Assembly: GCA_951640165.1 (NCBI GenBank)
Contig: OX621234.1
Location: 3,539,001 to 3,603,000, forward strand
Length of the DNA: 64,000 nucleotides
Direction: 5' to 3'
Source: Pseudoips prasinana
Taxonomy: Eukaryota > Arthropoda > Insecta > Lepidoptera > Nolidae
Part shown: positions 1 through 11,056 of the stretch, piece by piece
Layout: each line of letters opens with the position of its first letter
Numbering within the stretch: the stretch's first letter is position 1
Made by a program: the position numbers and the translations under genes
The notes under the pieces: model-generated
Told to the model about the DNA's origin: nothing
Database searches by the model: none
Seen by the model: the letters and a program-made list of their open reading frames with translations, nothing else

Positions 1-545
1 AAAAGTAAAATCTTTTTATAATCTTTTTATCTTTGTATTACCTACCGTTATTTCTTTATTTCAAATGTCTGGTCCTAAGTCTCGCAATCCAACGGTCATC
101 CGAATATGCATTTTAATGGTTCTGAACCGAATACCCCGATAATCGATACCAGATTTATTTCGAACAATGAAATATAGACCTAAATACAATACTAATACAT
201 TTAATTTTTCTTCACAACTGAACATTCCATTTGGTGGCACTGTAAAGTGAACACAATTGCTTTCAACTTACGTCTCATTTTCTTATATCGCATTCTCCAT
301 GTATATTCGAGGAGAGCTTTCATTTAATTGCTGGACAACTTACGTACGTATCTCTCTGTGGTTAACGCATTTGCTTTACAAGAGTCACAAACTTAACAGT
401 AATAGTACCGACACCGACAAATTATGGTAAGCAGTATCTAAATACTGCTTACCATCATTTTATGAAGAAAAACTTATTTAGGCATGTGTAGGGACCCTTG
501 TGTTGTACACTGGCTCTTGACCAGTTTTTTACTGATGAAAGTAAT
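1..545. other. Non-genic stretch, nothing recognised
   Basis: No open frame, RNA gene or known repeat is seen here. The only structure is a perfect hairpin at 424-455 (14-bp stem, 4-nt loop). Confidence 0.5.
424..455. repeat. Perfect 14-bp stem hairpin
   Basis: The arms ATGGTAAGCAGTAT and ATACTGCTTACCAT are exact reverse complements around the loop CTAA. No function is evident. Confidence 0.8.
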
Positions 546-564
546 TTAATGCCTGTTTGAGGAA

Positions 565-807
565 GGGGACATTTTGCCAAAGGGACATTCTGAGAAAGGG
601 ACATTTTCCGAAAGGGACATTCTGAGAAAGGGACATTTTGCGAAAGGGACATTCTGAGTAAAGGACATTTTGCGAAATGGACATTCTGAGAAAGGGACAT
701 TTAGCAAAAGGGACATACTGAGAAAGGGACATTCTGAGAAAGGGACATTTTGCGAAAGGGACATTTTGCTACCTGTAGTCATTTTGAGAAGTGGTCATTT
801 TGCGACA
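565..807. repeat. 16-bp minisatellite with 32-bp alternation
   Basis: About 13 units of 16 bp, mostly alternating between two variants, GGGACATTTTGCGAAA and GGGACATTCTGAGAAA, so the higher-order period is 32 bp. The last units (776-807) are degenerate. Long open frames on either strand here are by-products of the repeat. Confidence 0.95.
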
Positions 808-854
808 GAGCCCTAGGGAGTAAAGTAGGTGCCGAAAAATTTGTTTCGAAGCAA

Positions 855-975
855 TTTCTATCAGAAGGCGGGCAGCAGCGTCTCTATGTACCTACTCGTA
901 CTAAGACCATGATACGGCGATCGCCAACCCGTTTGCCAATGGGCATATCCCTCCACATGATGGACACATTTCCAT
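855..975 (+). mobile_element. SINE-G fragment
   Basis: It matches the middle of the repeat seen complete at 46910-47155 (shared GGGCAGCAGCGT and GCGATCGCCAACCCGTTTGCC). Both ends are missing. Confidence 0.55.
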
Positions 976-1167
976 TGTGGAGTTATTTTATTATATTCAA
1001 ACTTATTTTAAACTAGCTGTCCCGGCGGACAAATTATAAATTTTCTAATGCATTGATATGTTTAAATAATTGTTATTTTTCATACGAATCTTTACCTGTC
1101 AGTAACGAGAAAGATTTATCCAGTTTGATGCAGTCGTTATGAGCGTACACACATTTCGGTGATTCAT

Positions 1168-1766
1168 TCTTAGGGTTCCGAAGCCAAATGGCAAAAAACG
1201 TAACCCTTATAGATTCGTCATTTCTGTCTGTCTGTCTGTCCGTCCGTCCGTATGTCACAGCCACTTTTTTCCGAAACTATAAGAGCTGTACTGTTGAAAC
1301 TTGGTAAGTAGATGTATTCTGTGAACCGCATTAAGATTTTCACACAAAAATAGAAAAATAATAATAATTTTGGGGGTTCCCCATACATAGAACTGAATCT
1401 CAAAACTTTATTTTCATCGTACATGTGGGGTGTCTATGGATAGGTCTTCAAAAATGATATTGAGGTTCCTAATATTTTTTTTTCTAAACTGAATAGTTTG
1501 CGCGAGAGCCACTTCCAAAGTGGAAAAATGAGTGTCCCCCCCTATAACTTCTAAAATAAGACAATGATAAAACTGAAAAATATATATGATGTACATTACC
1601 ATGTAAACTAACAACGAAAATTGGTTTGAACGAGATCTAGTAAGTAGTTTTTTTTTATTGCGTCATAAATCGTAAACCGCAATTTAGCTTTCATTTAATT
1701 AATTGAAATACTTGCTGTTGCGGAACACTTCATGGGCGAGTCCGACTCGCACTTGGCCGGTTTTTT
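1168..1766 (+). mobile_element. R-family interspersed repeat, near full length
   Basis: It begins with AGGGTTCCGAAGCC and a (TCTG)n/(TCCG)n run and ends in a palindrome around GAGTCCGACTCGCAC followed by TTGGCCGGTTTTTT. Other copies are at 27836-28475, 38790-39135, 39290-39800 (inverted) and 44797-45340. It has no coding capacity. The subterminal inverted AGGGTTCCGTAG motif and 3' hairpin recall helentron-associated elements, but the class is unproven. Confidence 0.75.
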
Positions 1767-1774
1767 ATTCATAT

Positions 1775-2305
1775 TCATTTATTCATCTGTGGAACATAGG
1801 TGCAGTAGGTACTTAAATGTGATGATACTTTATGATTATTCAATTTTGAAGTACAGCTTGACATTAATCGCTTATGACGTATTCTTTTTAATTCTCAATA
1901 ACTAATATACAACACGTAACGTAATTAACGCACACTCTCAGACACCCCAATTAGAATATTATGTTGTTATCATAATACATACACTAAATTTTTAATTTAA
2001 CATGTATATGCAATGTTATTTCACAGAATAAAGAGTACTTACGTAGTTATTTACTAAATTAGTTTCTTGGAATAAAGTTTATTTTCCTTTTTTTGTGTTG
2101 AATTATGGAATTTGTATGAATACAAATAAAACTGCGATTTAAAAGTCTTATTACTTTGACTTACGGTCCATTTCAATTTGTTTTGACTGTACAGTGTAGT
2201 TTTAATTATTTTGGAATAAAAAAATCCCTATATTAAAAATAATATAAATCGATTCAGTAAACGATTCTGAACAAACTATTTTCAGGGTGTGCGTTAATTA
2301 AGTTT
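1775..2305 (+). mobile_element. X-family repeat containing a TTAA-bounded core
   Basis: Shared with 25635-26025 and 59645-60000. Inside it, 1925-2297 is bounded by TTAA on both sides with inverted ends CGCACAC...GTGTGCG, as expected of a piggyBac-type MITE. The homology with the 25.6-kb copy runs past the left TTAA, so the true unit may be longer. Confidence 0.55.
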
Positions 2306-2457
2306 CATGTAGTATAACCGCAAGCAACTGAAGTGCCTGCCGTCTCATACTTTTCTCGTATTTTTTGTTTTTTTTAAAGATAACTCCCTCTATTTCAATT
2401 AATTCAGTCCTGTGTCGCCGGGTACTTTGCAAATATATAATTGACAGAAACAAAGTA

Positions 2458-2591
2458 CAGACGCCAGCACATCAAGTTACCCCAATCTGTCAAATTTCCC
2501 CAATTGAAAGTGCACCTTAAACTTTTGTGCAAAGTTGAAAATCTATAAAAGAAATTTGACAGATCGGTGTAGCTTGATGTGCTGGCGTGTG
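2458..2591. mobile_element. MITE-M copy (134 bp), TA target duplication
   Basis: A palindromic element with ~50-bp inverted ends, CAGACGCCAGCACATC and its complement, flanked by TA on both sides. It lies beside a SINE-D remnant (about 2408-2454). The TA duplication and lack of coding sequence point to a Tc1/mariner-type non-autonomous element. Confidence 0.85.
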
Positions 2592-2639
2592 TACAACAGA
2601 TATTTAGTCCGTGACTGGGTTCCTGCGGCATCTACATGC

Positions 2640-3090
2640 CTCCTCCTTTCCCGTTTTTATGGCCATCTTGGGATTGTCATCTTGTAAATTAAAGTGGGTG
2701 TTTGCGATACTTGTGAGTAATATTTACTTCGACTTGTTGTTATCATTGTAACCGACATAAAAAGAGGAGGAGATCATTTTGATTGTATGGTTTTTCATAT
2801 GACGCGATTTCTCCGTTGCGAAGTGCCGTTGAAGAAGAATGTATTGTATAAAAATCTTTTGAGACAGTCCCATTCCAAGTTCAAATCGAATGTCATCGAC
2901 TTGCTAACTAAGGATTTATAAAGAGAAAATAAAAATAATTATTAGTTTATTCCGTAGTACGGATTTGTTTTTAGTTTCTTTTAACTGTAATTGTGCAAAA
3001 TTGTAACGGGTAACTCATGTCATTACGGAGTTACCTGTTACAAGTAATCGCTTTGTTAACTCCTCGCGTCAGTTTTAATTATATCTATTA
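2640..3090. other. Non-genic stretch, nothing recognised
   Basis: No repeat shared with the rest of the window and no convincing open frame. Confidence 0.4.
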
Positions 3091-3294
3091 CTAGCTGTGC
3101 CCCGCGGTTTTACCCGCGTTAAACTTTATAAAATATGGCCTATGTGTTATCCTAACTATAAAAATTAGCCTTTGTTCTTTCTCAGGGTCTATACCATCTG
3201 TATACCAAATTTCATTCAAATCCGTTCAGTAGTTTTCGCGTGAAAGAGTAACAGACAGACAGAGTTACTTTCGCATTTATAATATTAGTTAGGA
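3091..3294 (-). mobile_element. Helitron-like non-autonomous element
   Basis: On the minus strand it starts TCCTAACTAATATTATAAA and ends with a CGCGG...CCGCG hairpin, a short spacer and CTAG. It is flanked by A at the 5' end and T at the 3' end, the A|T insertion expected of Helitrons. It codes for nothing. Confidence 0.85.
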
Positions 3295-3654
3295 TTAGGA
3301 TTGAACAAAACTGAGAAAATGTGCTAGTGCGATCCCCGCCGTACAATTAAAATTATTTTCGCAGTTTTAAGTGACAATTAGTCTCGTAAATATGGTCAAG
3401 GTAACGACCAGATTTAATGAAATTAGCGCAACAGTAATAATCGGTTATCCATTGCGGTTTCCATTCTTCACGCTCACCCAACTGACCTATATAAAATCAT
3501 GGGAAAGTTCGTTACAGGTGTACAACACTTAGGGTGGAATGAATAGCTCAGGCGGTTCAAGGAAATGGGAGGAGCCAGTGGAACTGAGGCCTTGTGCTTA
3601 ACATGCGTTCAATCTATAGCCGACTTTCGAGGGAGTGTATTATTAACTTGTTTT

Positions 3655-3990
3655 TTTTCATGTCAGAGTGTGACAAATTAGCAAGTGGGTCACCTGATGG
3701 TAAGTGATCACCGCCGCTCATGGACACTCGCAACACCACTGGAGTCGCGGGTGCGTTGCCGGCCTTTAAGAGTCAGCAAACGAGTGTTGCTGACCCTTCC
3801 CCCCACCCCAATGAGCTCTGGCGACCTTACACTCAGGAACACAACATGTTCTTATTAAGGAATGTCTTCTGTAAGTTGGAGGTACTTCCCCAGTCGGGCT
3901 GCTCTTTGAGAGAATCAACGGTGTGCCCTACGTCTCTTAAAAAGACACAAAAAGGACGGTCTACAGCAAAATTGGTGTTTCCCGCAAGAT
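3655..3990 (+). mobile_element. Y-family repeat (probable LINE 3' region)
   Basis: Contains CACCTGATGGTAAGTGATCA and GTGCGTTGCCGGCCTT, a very common lepidopteran interspersed repeat. It shares AGTCGGGCTGCTCTTTGAG and neighbouring sequence with the inverted copy at 25375-25592. The 90-codon open frame inside it is not conserved between copies. Confidence 0.65.
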
Positions 3991-4026
3991 AATGCAACTT
4001 GATCATTATTATGGCATATATTGTTA

Positions 4027-4086
4027 TTTTCTCCGGCAGTGGGCGTCTTTCGGGTGATAGGACGATGATGATGATGATGATGATGA
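4027..4086 (+). mobile_element. RTE LINE 3' end with (GAT)n tail
   Basis: Matches the last ~35 nt of the RTE/SINE-G 3' end (GTCTTTCGGSTGATA) followed by seven or more ATG/GAT triplets. The histidine run predicted on the opposite strand is only this microsatellite. Confidence 0.7.
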
Positions 4087-4394
4087 GCTAGAATTGTGTA
4101 GTCTTCATACGGAATTATAACCTTAATGCTGTTGCTCATAGGTAGGTCCTCACACTGGCCTCTAAATGATCAACGAGGTGAAAGTAGCTACGCGGATTTT
4201 GAAATCGGAGCGCCTCCGTGCTTTGGAGGGTCGTCTCTTACTGCGGACGGGTGGCGATGGATGGAGGTGTCTGAATTAAATGCCACTCCACTCGATACCG
4301 AGAGGCCACGACGCACGCGCATCTACCAGGGTCTTTGTACCCATTTAATTTATATATTTTATACAACAGTTTTAACATCATAATTTGTTAACTT

Positions 4395-4885
4395 TTCCGA
4401 GTCTTTACATATTAGAAGTAGCTAAATTTGTTAAAAGTAACATAATCCTATTTCCAGCGTTAAATGAAACCCGAAAACGAACCGCACCTCCAAGATCTCA
4501 ATATAAAAATATGTTAAGTACCGGAAACCATAAACCTGCCCTCTTAAAAAAAAGTGTATTTGGTATGGCACCTTTAATTTATAACAAAATTCCTTCAGTA
4601 ATCAAAGAACAACCATATAACACATTTAAGAATAGACTGATTACTCTATTACTAGAAAGGTGCTATTACTCAGTTACGGATTACTTAAATGATTCATTCG
4701 AATTATAGTTTTGTAATTTCATTAAATAGAAATTTAATTTAGTAATATATTCCCTATTTAGTTTTATTTTAGTTTTAAGTCATTGCAATGTTTGTATGCC
4801 AAATTGGCAGAATGTACTCGGTATCTTTTTATTTCTACCATCACCTACATTCTATGCAAATAAAGAACTATTATTATTATATAAC
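4395..4885 (+). pseudogene. 3' end of a Jockey/CR1-type LINE (RT C-terminus)
   Basis: The frame ending at 4708 encodes a typical tail of this LINE class: a basic stretch, then KSVFGMAPLIYNKIPSVIK, then LLLERCYYSVTDYLND before the stop. Everything upstream (endonuclease and RT catalytic core) is missing, so this is a 5'-truncated dead copy. The 3' UTR runs to AATAAAGAA followed by (ATT)n near 4880. Assignment rests on remembered family tails, not a search. Confidence 0.65.
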
Positions 4886-5152
4886 AGTCCACTGAGCTAT
4901 ATTAAAGAAAGCAACAGTAGGTTTAGGTCCCAACAGGTAACACGTAACTCCCCCGCTGATCCGAAGAGACCCGCAGGAACAAGCCGGCATCAGCCGGGGC
5001 TCGCGGAAGTAACGTACGTTCCCGCCACCCCCGCGCTGGTGTGAGAAGGAACACCGGGGTGATTTTTATTCACTAAGAGTCTGACAAACCCCTTCTTCCC
5101 GCTAAAGGCGGAGGACATCCATGAGGATTTTCCATCCCGGAAAAAACAGGTA

Positions 5153-5283
5153 CAGACGCCAGCACATCAAGCTCCCCATTCTGTCAAATTTCCCCAATTG
5201 AAAGTGAACCTTATACTTTTGTGATAAAGTTTAAAATCTATAAGAGAAATTTGACAGGCTGGGGTAGGCGGCGCTAGCGTCTG
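5153..5283. mobile_element. MITE-M copy
   Basis: Left end TA|CAGACGCCAGCACATC is intact. The right end has decayed (GGCGGCGCTAGCGTCTG). Confidence 0.8.
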
Positions 5284-5294
5284 TTAAGTTTTCG

Positions 5295-5375
5295 CTCATC
5301 ATCAGCATCAATCGTTGAGCCATGTCAGAGTGCTACTGGGCGGCTTCAACAACTCTGACACCACGATATCATAAA
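5295..5375. repeat. T-family fragment
   Basis: Shares GAGCCATGTCAGAG and the GGGCGGCTTCAACAACTCTG block with the T copies at 16050, 42110, 52355 and 54855. Confidence 0.55.
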
Positions 5376-5676
5376 CATGCCCATACAATAAACTAAAGTA
5401 AAATACTTATTACGCCGCAATCTGTATAAATGTACACTCGCTATACTACGTAAACATAAACAACAGGTTCCCCCCTGCTTACTCCGGAAGCGTAGCGCGC
5501 GTGACGATACGCAATGAATGAAGTTGGGTAACGGTTGCATGCGCATGCGTCATACAGTATTTAATTATAACGCAGATTACGATACGCATCGAAATATTAT
5601 TGTAAGTAGTACCTGTTTGTTTGCGTACTTTTTCTGAATGTAATTTTATGATAATTATAAATATTAGATATCAATT

Positions 5677-5750
5677 GCCTCATTGGTCTAGCGGTAGTAT
5701 TATCAACCGCAGATAAGGTCCATGGTTCAAATCCCGGTTCGAGACAAATA
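5677..5750 (+). mobile_element. SINE-A tRNA-like head only
   Basis: GCCTCATTGGTCTAGCGGTA carries an A-box-like block and GGTTCAAATCCC a B-box. It matches the head of the complete SINE-A copies, so it is a SINE fragment rather than a working tRNA gene. Confidence 0.65.
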
Positions 5751-5777
5751 ATTATATTAAAATATTAAGAAAACGTT

Positions 5778-6035
5778 GCCGTGGTTGGCAAATGCTTGCC
5801 TATCACGCCACAGGTCATGGGTTATGGATATTTGTGTGCATGAACATGTCTGTCTGTCCTGAGTCTGGGTATAATTATCTATATAAGTACGTATTTTCAT
5901 AAGAAAAGTAGTATATCTACATACATATGTAGTAGGTATACCTATCAGTTGTTTGATTGCCACAGTGGGTACAGGCACAGGCTCTGTCTGTTTGGGATCA
6001 GATAGCCGTGAGTTAGTTGTTCCAAGATATTATTT
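5778..6035 (+). mobile_element. SINE-C copy
   Basis: tRNA-like head (TTGCCGTGGTTGGCAAATGC) followed by the body ATTTGTGTGCATGAACATG, GAGTCTGGGTATAATTATC and CCAAGATATTATT. The B-box region is degraded. Ten copies or fragments are in the window. Confidence 0.7.
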
Positions 6036-6292
6036 AAAACACTAATATGGTATAGTTTCCAATTCCAACACATCTATAATTCTAGTTTACAGTAGTTCAC
6101 TTTGTGTAAAGAAGTTTCTTTTTATAACAACTCAAAGAAGCCTTTATTTTTTATTTATTATATTTTTATTTATTTAATTAAGGCTTACCAACTAAATACA
6201 TGTTAAACATTATTACACGACAATGTGTTACGGTGATCAGACATGCATCTAAATTAAAGGTAGGCACAACATTAACAGAATAATAATTCGAC

Positions 6293-6528
6293 GGTCACCG
6301 TAGCCTAGTTGGTAGTGCTCCTGCCTACGAAGCTGGTGGTCCTGGATTCGAATCTCGGTAAGTGCAAATATTTGTGTGATGAGCACGAATATTTGTTTCT
6401 GAGTCATGGATGTTTTCTATGTTTATAATTGTTTATCTATCTATATACGTATGTATATCGTCGCCTGGTACCCATAGTACAAGCTTTGCTTAGTTTGGGG
6501 CTAGGATGATCTGTGTGACATTGTTAGA
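6293..6528 (+). mobile_element. SINE-B copy, near complete
   Basis: Head CCGTAGCCTAGTTGGTAGTG (A-box) and GGATTCGAATCTC (B-box), then the body to GATGATCTGTGTGACATTGT. Other copies at 13805-13897, 15033-15268 (inverted) and 44231-44480 (inverted). Confidence 0.8.
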
Positions 6529-6839
6529 TAAGTATCTGTTGTTGTACACAGACAACAGTGTGCTATACTTACATGTTTTTGAAAATGGCTTTTTTAAACA
6601 TAATTATTTTGCCCCCAAAACATCTAGATCGCAATTATAAATTAATTCATTACATTTTCTGAGGATGTAAGTACAAGGGGCATTATAACCATATCTATTT
6701 CTATTAAAGTCTATCGAGAAAGGTATATTATTATGTACTTTCACGTCTCTGATAAAAACTTGTCTAAGATACTGTAAATATCTTTGAAAAGATCAGATCA
6801 TTTCATTCGCACATATTATTAACACATTATTGAAGAATA

Positions 6840-6955
6840 TAATGACAGTAAACGAAGCGAAAGCGGTGTGCAAGGATCGTGACAAATGGAAGTCCGTTGT
6901 CTCTGCCTACCCCTCTGGGAGACAGGCGTGAGTCTATGTATATTCTTAACCGACT
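6840..6955 (+). pseudogene. Z-family LINE 3' coding end
   Basis: Translates as MTVNEAKAVCKDRDKWKSVV and SAYPSGRQA then stop, the C-terminus of a LINE reverse transcriptase family also present at 7840-7990, 46050-46425 and 47355-47490. Confidence 0.6.
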
Positions 6956-7189
6956 GAAAAATAATAAATAAGTACAATTTATTGTCGAAAGTAACGTTAC
7001 ACGTCCTTATATCTAGTTACTAAAGTAAAATACAAAAATAAGCATAACTTATGGCTTTCACAATAGGACTAGCGTGTCTCGTGAAAACCCAAAAAAAATA
7101 GGTCTTTTAATGAAGTTATGAATTCGACTGTAAGTTCGATTACGCTTTAATTTGGTTCCAATCGGCTGACAAACAAAACAAAACCGGAT

Positions 7190-7460
7190 AATTGCGAGTT
7201 GGACTCACGCACGAATAGTTCCGTACCATCCATAAAAATGAGCAAGAAATTCACGTTTGTTGTATGGGAAATAAACTAAATATTTATTTTGTTTTGTTTT
7301 TTAGTATTTGTTGTTATAGCGGCAACATAAATACATCATCTGTGCAAATTTCAACTGTCTAACTATCACGGTTCATGAGATACAGCCTGGTGATAGACGG
7401 ACAGACAGACAGCGAAGTATTAGTAATAGGGTTACGTTTTACCCTTTGGGTACGGAATCC
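7190..7460 (-). mobile_element. R-like repeat, divergent subfamily
   Basis: Inverted copy of the type at 51105-51330: GCGAGTTGGACTCACGCACG at one end, GACGGACAGACAGACAGCG and GGGTACGGAATCC at the other. Confidence 0.6.
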
Positions 7461-7839
7461 AAAAAAGTTGTTTCTGGTTTAAAGATTTTAAAATGCAATT
7501 ATATAGATTATAGACATTCCTTTCGTATTTTTGTTACTTATAAGTACATTTATAAATATAAAATTTATATAAAAGAAGACATGCGGTGTTTTGGGGCTAC
7601 TGATAAAAGTGAAAACTATTTATTTTTCACTTCTTATTTAAATATTTCTATAATATCTAAATAATCCTTATCACGTGGATGAATGGTCATCTACCACCGT
7701 ACGTTTGTTTGAACGGCAATTGATTTTTATATTTATGTAAATTTCTTATGTAAAATTTCTATATAAAAATGCCGCAAAGCCAAAATGGAACGAGGAGGGC
7801 TTTATTCTTGTATTGGATGTTAAAAAAATACATTTTTTT

Positions 7840-7992
7840 TACATACAGACATAGACTCACGCCTGTTTCCCAGACGAGTAGGCAGTGGATTTCCATTTGT
7901 TTCGTTTACTGTCATTTTATTATTCATATATGCTCGGCGGTTTAGGGTACTTCTCACCTGGCCTTTCTTGAGAACGTTAAAATATTTCATTT
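7840..7992 (-). pseudogene. Z-family LINE 3' coding end
   Basis: The minus strand encodes remnants of [16 protein letters not shown] and the degraded EAKE...KWK...YP block, as at 46050-46425. Frame is broken. Confidence 0.55.
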
Positions 7993-8034
7993 TTATACAC
8001 GACAAAAATGAAAATTAATTTTGCAGACAATACG

Positions 8035-8180
8035 AGTGCAACCTCCTCCGGTAACCATTTCGGCCAGTCACATTATGGTGCACAAGGGTGTGCACAAACA
8101 CAAGGGTACTTTCTATTCCATCACTCTCATTGTCCGATGTGACGACTATAGACACGACCGGAAATAGGTCAGTTACAGGA
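8035..8180 (-). mobile_element. SINE-A 3' fragment
   Basis: Matches the 3' half of SINE-A (ACATTATGGTGCACAAG, TTCTATTCCATCACTCTCAT, GACACGACCGGAAA). Head missing. Confidence 0.6.
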
Positions 8181-8285
8181 AAATTACTAATTTCGTTGAA
8201 TAATTCTTTATTAAGATTTAATGTACATTATTTTCCTTAATAATGAAACATGAATATTAATTATAATGAAATAATGATTCAGCAC

Positions 8286-8506
8286 TTGGGTATTTACATA
8301 CACTTATACTTGTCAAGCTCACAATGTATTACATAGACACAGTTTAAAAACAGTAGGTAATTAAAGCAACAAAATATTTTGAATTAGTCCGTCCGTGCGG
8401 TCTGTTTCGTCACATATGTTTTTAATATCCTTAAATAAGTAATAAATAGCAAGTTACTACGCTATTATTGTTACATTTAGCAATAGTATATCAAATTAAA
8501 GAATTG
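8286..8506. repeat. W repeat, copy 1
   Basis: Nearly the same ~220 bp occurs at 37304-37506 (CTTGTCAAGCTCACAATG, GTCCGTCCGTGCGGTCTG). No coding content; class unknown. Confidence 0.75.
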
Positions 8507-8595
8507 AGTATAAATATAAATTCCAATATCGATAGTACCACAACCAATTTGGGTTGCTTTTGTTATTTTACAATTTGGTCTCGATGAGGCAGGCT

Positions 8596-8607
8596 ACACC
8601 TAGTAGT
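8596..8607. repeat. 12-bp target-site duplication, left
   Basis: ACACCTAGTAGT, repeated exactly at 11057-11068, brackets the LOA-type LINE. Confidence 0.9.
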
Positions 8608-11056
8608 CTTATCTTATCTTGTTTTGGGGTGTACCTATGTACAGCACTTCGACCCTTCAGGATCTTTTGTACTATCCCCCACTGGTTTTATTCTATCCCT
8701 AGAGCCCTGAATGAGGTATGCACATAATCCAGTACGCTTCTTAGAGGTAGATCCTTGTAGTCACCTGGTTCTGGGTATGCCAGCCCCAGGATTGCCATTC
8801 TGTGTCTCGCCAGTGCATCGCATTTGCATATAATATGCAGCATTGTTTCATTTTCTTCCCCACAGGTTCTGCAGATCGGGCTGTTCGACAGTCCCAGTTT
8901 GTGTAGGTGGTAGTTGGTGCTGTAGTGGCCCGTGTATACTGCTACTATTAGTCGTAGCTGGTTTCTGCTGTATTTCCAAAGCTTTTTGGACCAGCTCTTA
9001 TCTACTCCTTTCATGAGTTGTTTGGAGTGTTTTAGTTCTTTGACTTTGGTCCACATTTGATTGTGTTTAATTGTGGATTCGTTTTTAAGGAATGCTCCTA
9101 TTACATTTGGAGGAATACCTACACACGGTTCTGGTCCACAGAACTGACTTTCAGATCCCTTTCTAGCCAGTGCATCTGCTTTTTCGTTGCCTTCTATTCC
9201 CGTATGACCTGGTACCCATACGAGTTTGACTTTATTTTTAGTGGCAAGTTTGTTCAGAGCCGTGATACAGTTCTGGATTAGTTTCGATTCGATTTTGTGT
9301 GACATCAGGGCTTTTAATGTAGCCTGGCTGTCACTGAGTATGTAGATGGTCTTACCTTTCGTCTCCCTATCTATGATTGTCTGGGCGCATGTTATGATCG
9401 CATATGTCTCAGCCTGAAACACTGTCGCGAAGTTTCCCATGCTTTCGCTAATACTGCAGGTTTCATTATAAACACCCGCACCTGTGCCGGATTTCATTTT
9501 TGACCCGTCTGTATACCAAATTTGACTTTGTTCGTTTTGTTTGCAAAGTCCCAATTTCCATTCCTCTCTACTGGGAATGTATAGTTTGTATTGTTGGTCA
9601 AATGTATAGGTTGGTTGCATTTTATCGCTGCCCATCCCTATTACATTGTTAAGATCTTTCCAGTCTTCTATCTGCGTGTGCTTGGTGGGCATACGATCGT
9701 AAGAAAAGTGGCCCAATGCAGCAAGTCTTTGGAGTGTTTTCCTTGCCTCTTCTTGTACCTCAATGTGTAGAGGCACTAGGTCTAGGATTACTTCCAAGGC
9801 TGCTGTTGGTGTAGTGCTAAATGCTCCTGTCATTGCTAAGCAGGCAGTGCGTTGTATTTTGTCTAGCACTTGTTTACAGGTTTCTAGTTTTGTTCTTGGC
9901 CACCAGACGATACTACCGTACATCAGTATCGGTTTTATTATCATTCTGTATATCCAGTGAACAATTTTGGGTTTCAGTCCCCATGTTTTGCCATAAGCTG
10001 CTCGGCACATGCCGAATATTCTCAAGGCCTTGTTTTTAATATTTTCTACATGTTCTTTCCATGTGAGCGCTTTGTCGAGTGTTATACCTAGGTATTTCAC
10101 TTCTTTTGACAATTCAATTTTTGTGTTGTATAGATTCAAAGTTCCTATTCCCGATAGGTCCTTCTTCTTTGTGAATGGTACTATAACTGCTTTATGTGGG
10201 TTTATCGAAAGGTTATTTGATTTGCACCAGTCCTCTGTCTCTTTTAAGGCTTGTTTCATAATGTCCGATACTGTGTGAGGGAATTTTCCACTTATAAGTA
10301 TCACAATATCGTCTGCATAGCCGACGGTATAGCGTGGCCCTGTGTTTAGGTCTATCAGGAGCTTGTCCAGAACCAGGCACCACAGTAGCGGTGAGATGAC
10401 TCCGCCTTGTGGGCACCCTCTGGTTGTCGTTGCATATCTGATGTCCCCGAGTAGTGTTGACTGCAGTTGCCGTCCTTTCAGCATTTTGTCTATCCATCTG
10501 CATAGAGTGGGTTCTATGCTATGGTTAGTGGCGGCATTTTGTATAGTGTTGAATGCCGTGTTGTCAAAAGCACCTTCAATGTCTAGAAATGCCGCAAGGC
10601 ATATTTCTTTGTTTTCTAAGGCTGCTTCCGCCTTTTTGACTACATGGTGTAGGGCTGTCTCTGTAGATTTCCCTGCCTGATACGCATTTTGTTGCCAGTG
10701 TAGAGGAAATCTTTTTAGTGGCCCTTGCCTAATGTGTGTGTCTACCATTTTTTCTAGCGATTTGAGAAAGAATGATGTAAGGCTTATCGGTCTGTACGAT
10801 TTTGGTGATTCGTAGTCCGACTTTCCCGGTTTCGGGATGTATACTACTTTAACTTGTCTCCATGTTTGGGGAGTGTATCCAAAGGCTATGCAGGCTCTGT
10901 ACAGCCTGCATAGGTGTGGGTTTAGTACGTTATTCGCTTTTTGTAATAGGATGGGATATATTCCATCCGGGCCAGGCGATTTGAATGGTTCAAAGCTGCT
11001 TATGGCCCACTTTACCTTGGTCTCGTTTATGATCTTCTTGGCGGTATCCCAATACA
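8608..11056 (-). mobile_element. 5'-truncated LOA/I-group LINE insertion
   Basis: The insertion runs from a 3' tail of AAGAT repeats (8608-8622, read on the minus strand) to an abrupt 5' truncation at 11056, with identical 12-bp duplications outside. The 5' UTR, first ORF and endonuclease domain are absent, as expected when target-primed reverse transcription stops early. The open frame and perfect duplication suggest a recent insertion. It landed next to the foldback element at 11080-11624. Confidence 0.9.

Noticed and set aside
455..782. Three overlapping minus-strand frames rich in MSLSQNVPF-like repeats
   Set aside because: All are translations of the 16-bp minisatellite in different frames.
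565..807. CRISPR-like array
   Set aside because: Units are contiguous with no unique spacers, and the host is an animal.
3289..3300. TTAGG telomere-like repeat
   Set aside because: Only one or two imperfect units at the edge of a Helitron.
3915..4139. Histidine-run protein on the minus strand
   Set aside because: The run is the (GAT)n tail of an RTE 3' end.
5677..5750. tRNA gene (also heads at 12315, 40433, 43612, 58893)
   Set aside because: All match repeated SINE heads, lack a full cloverleaf or terminator, and are followed by SINE bodies.
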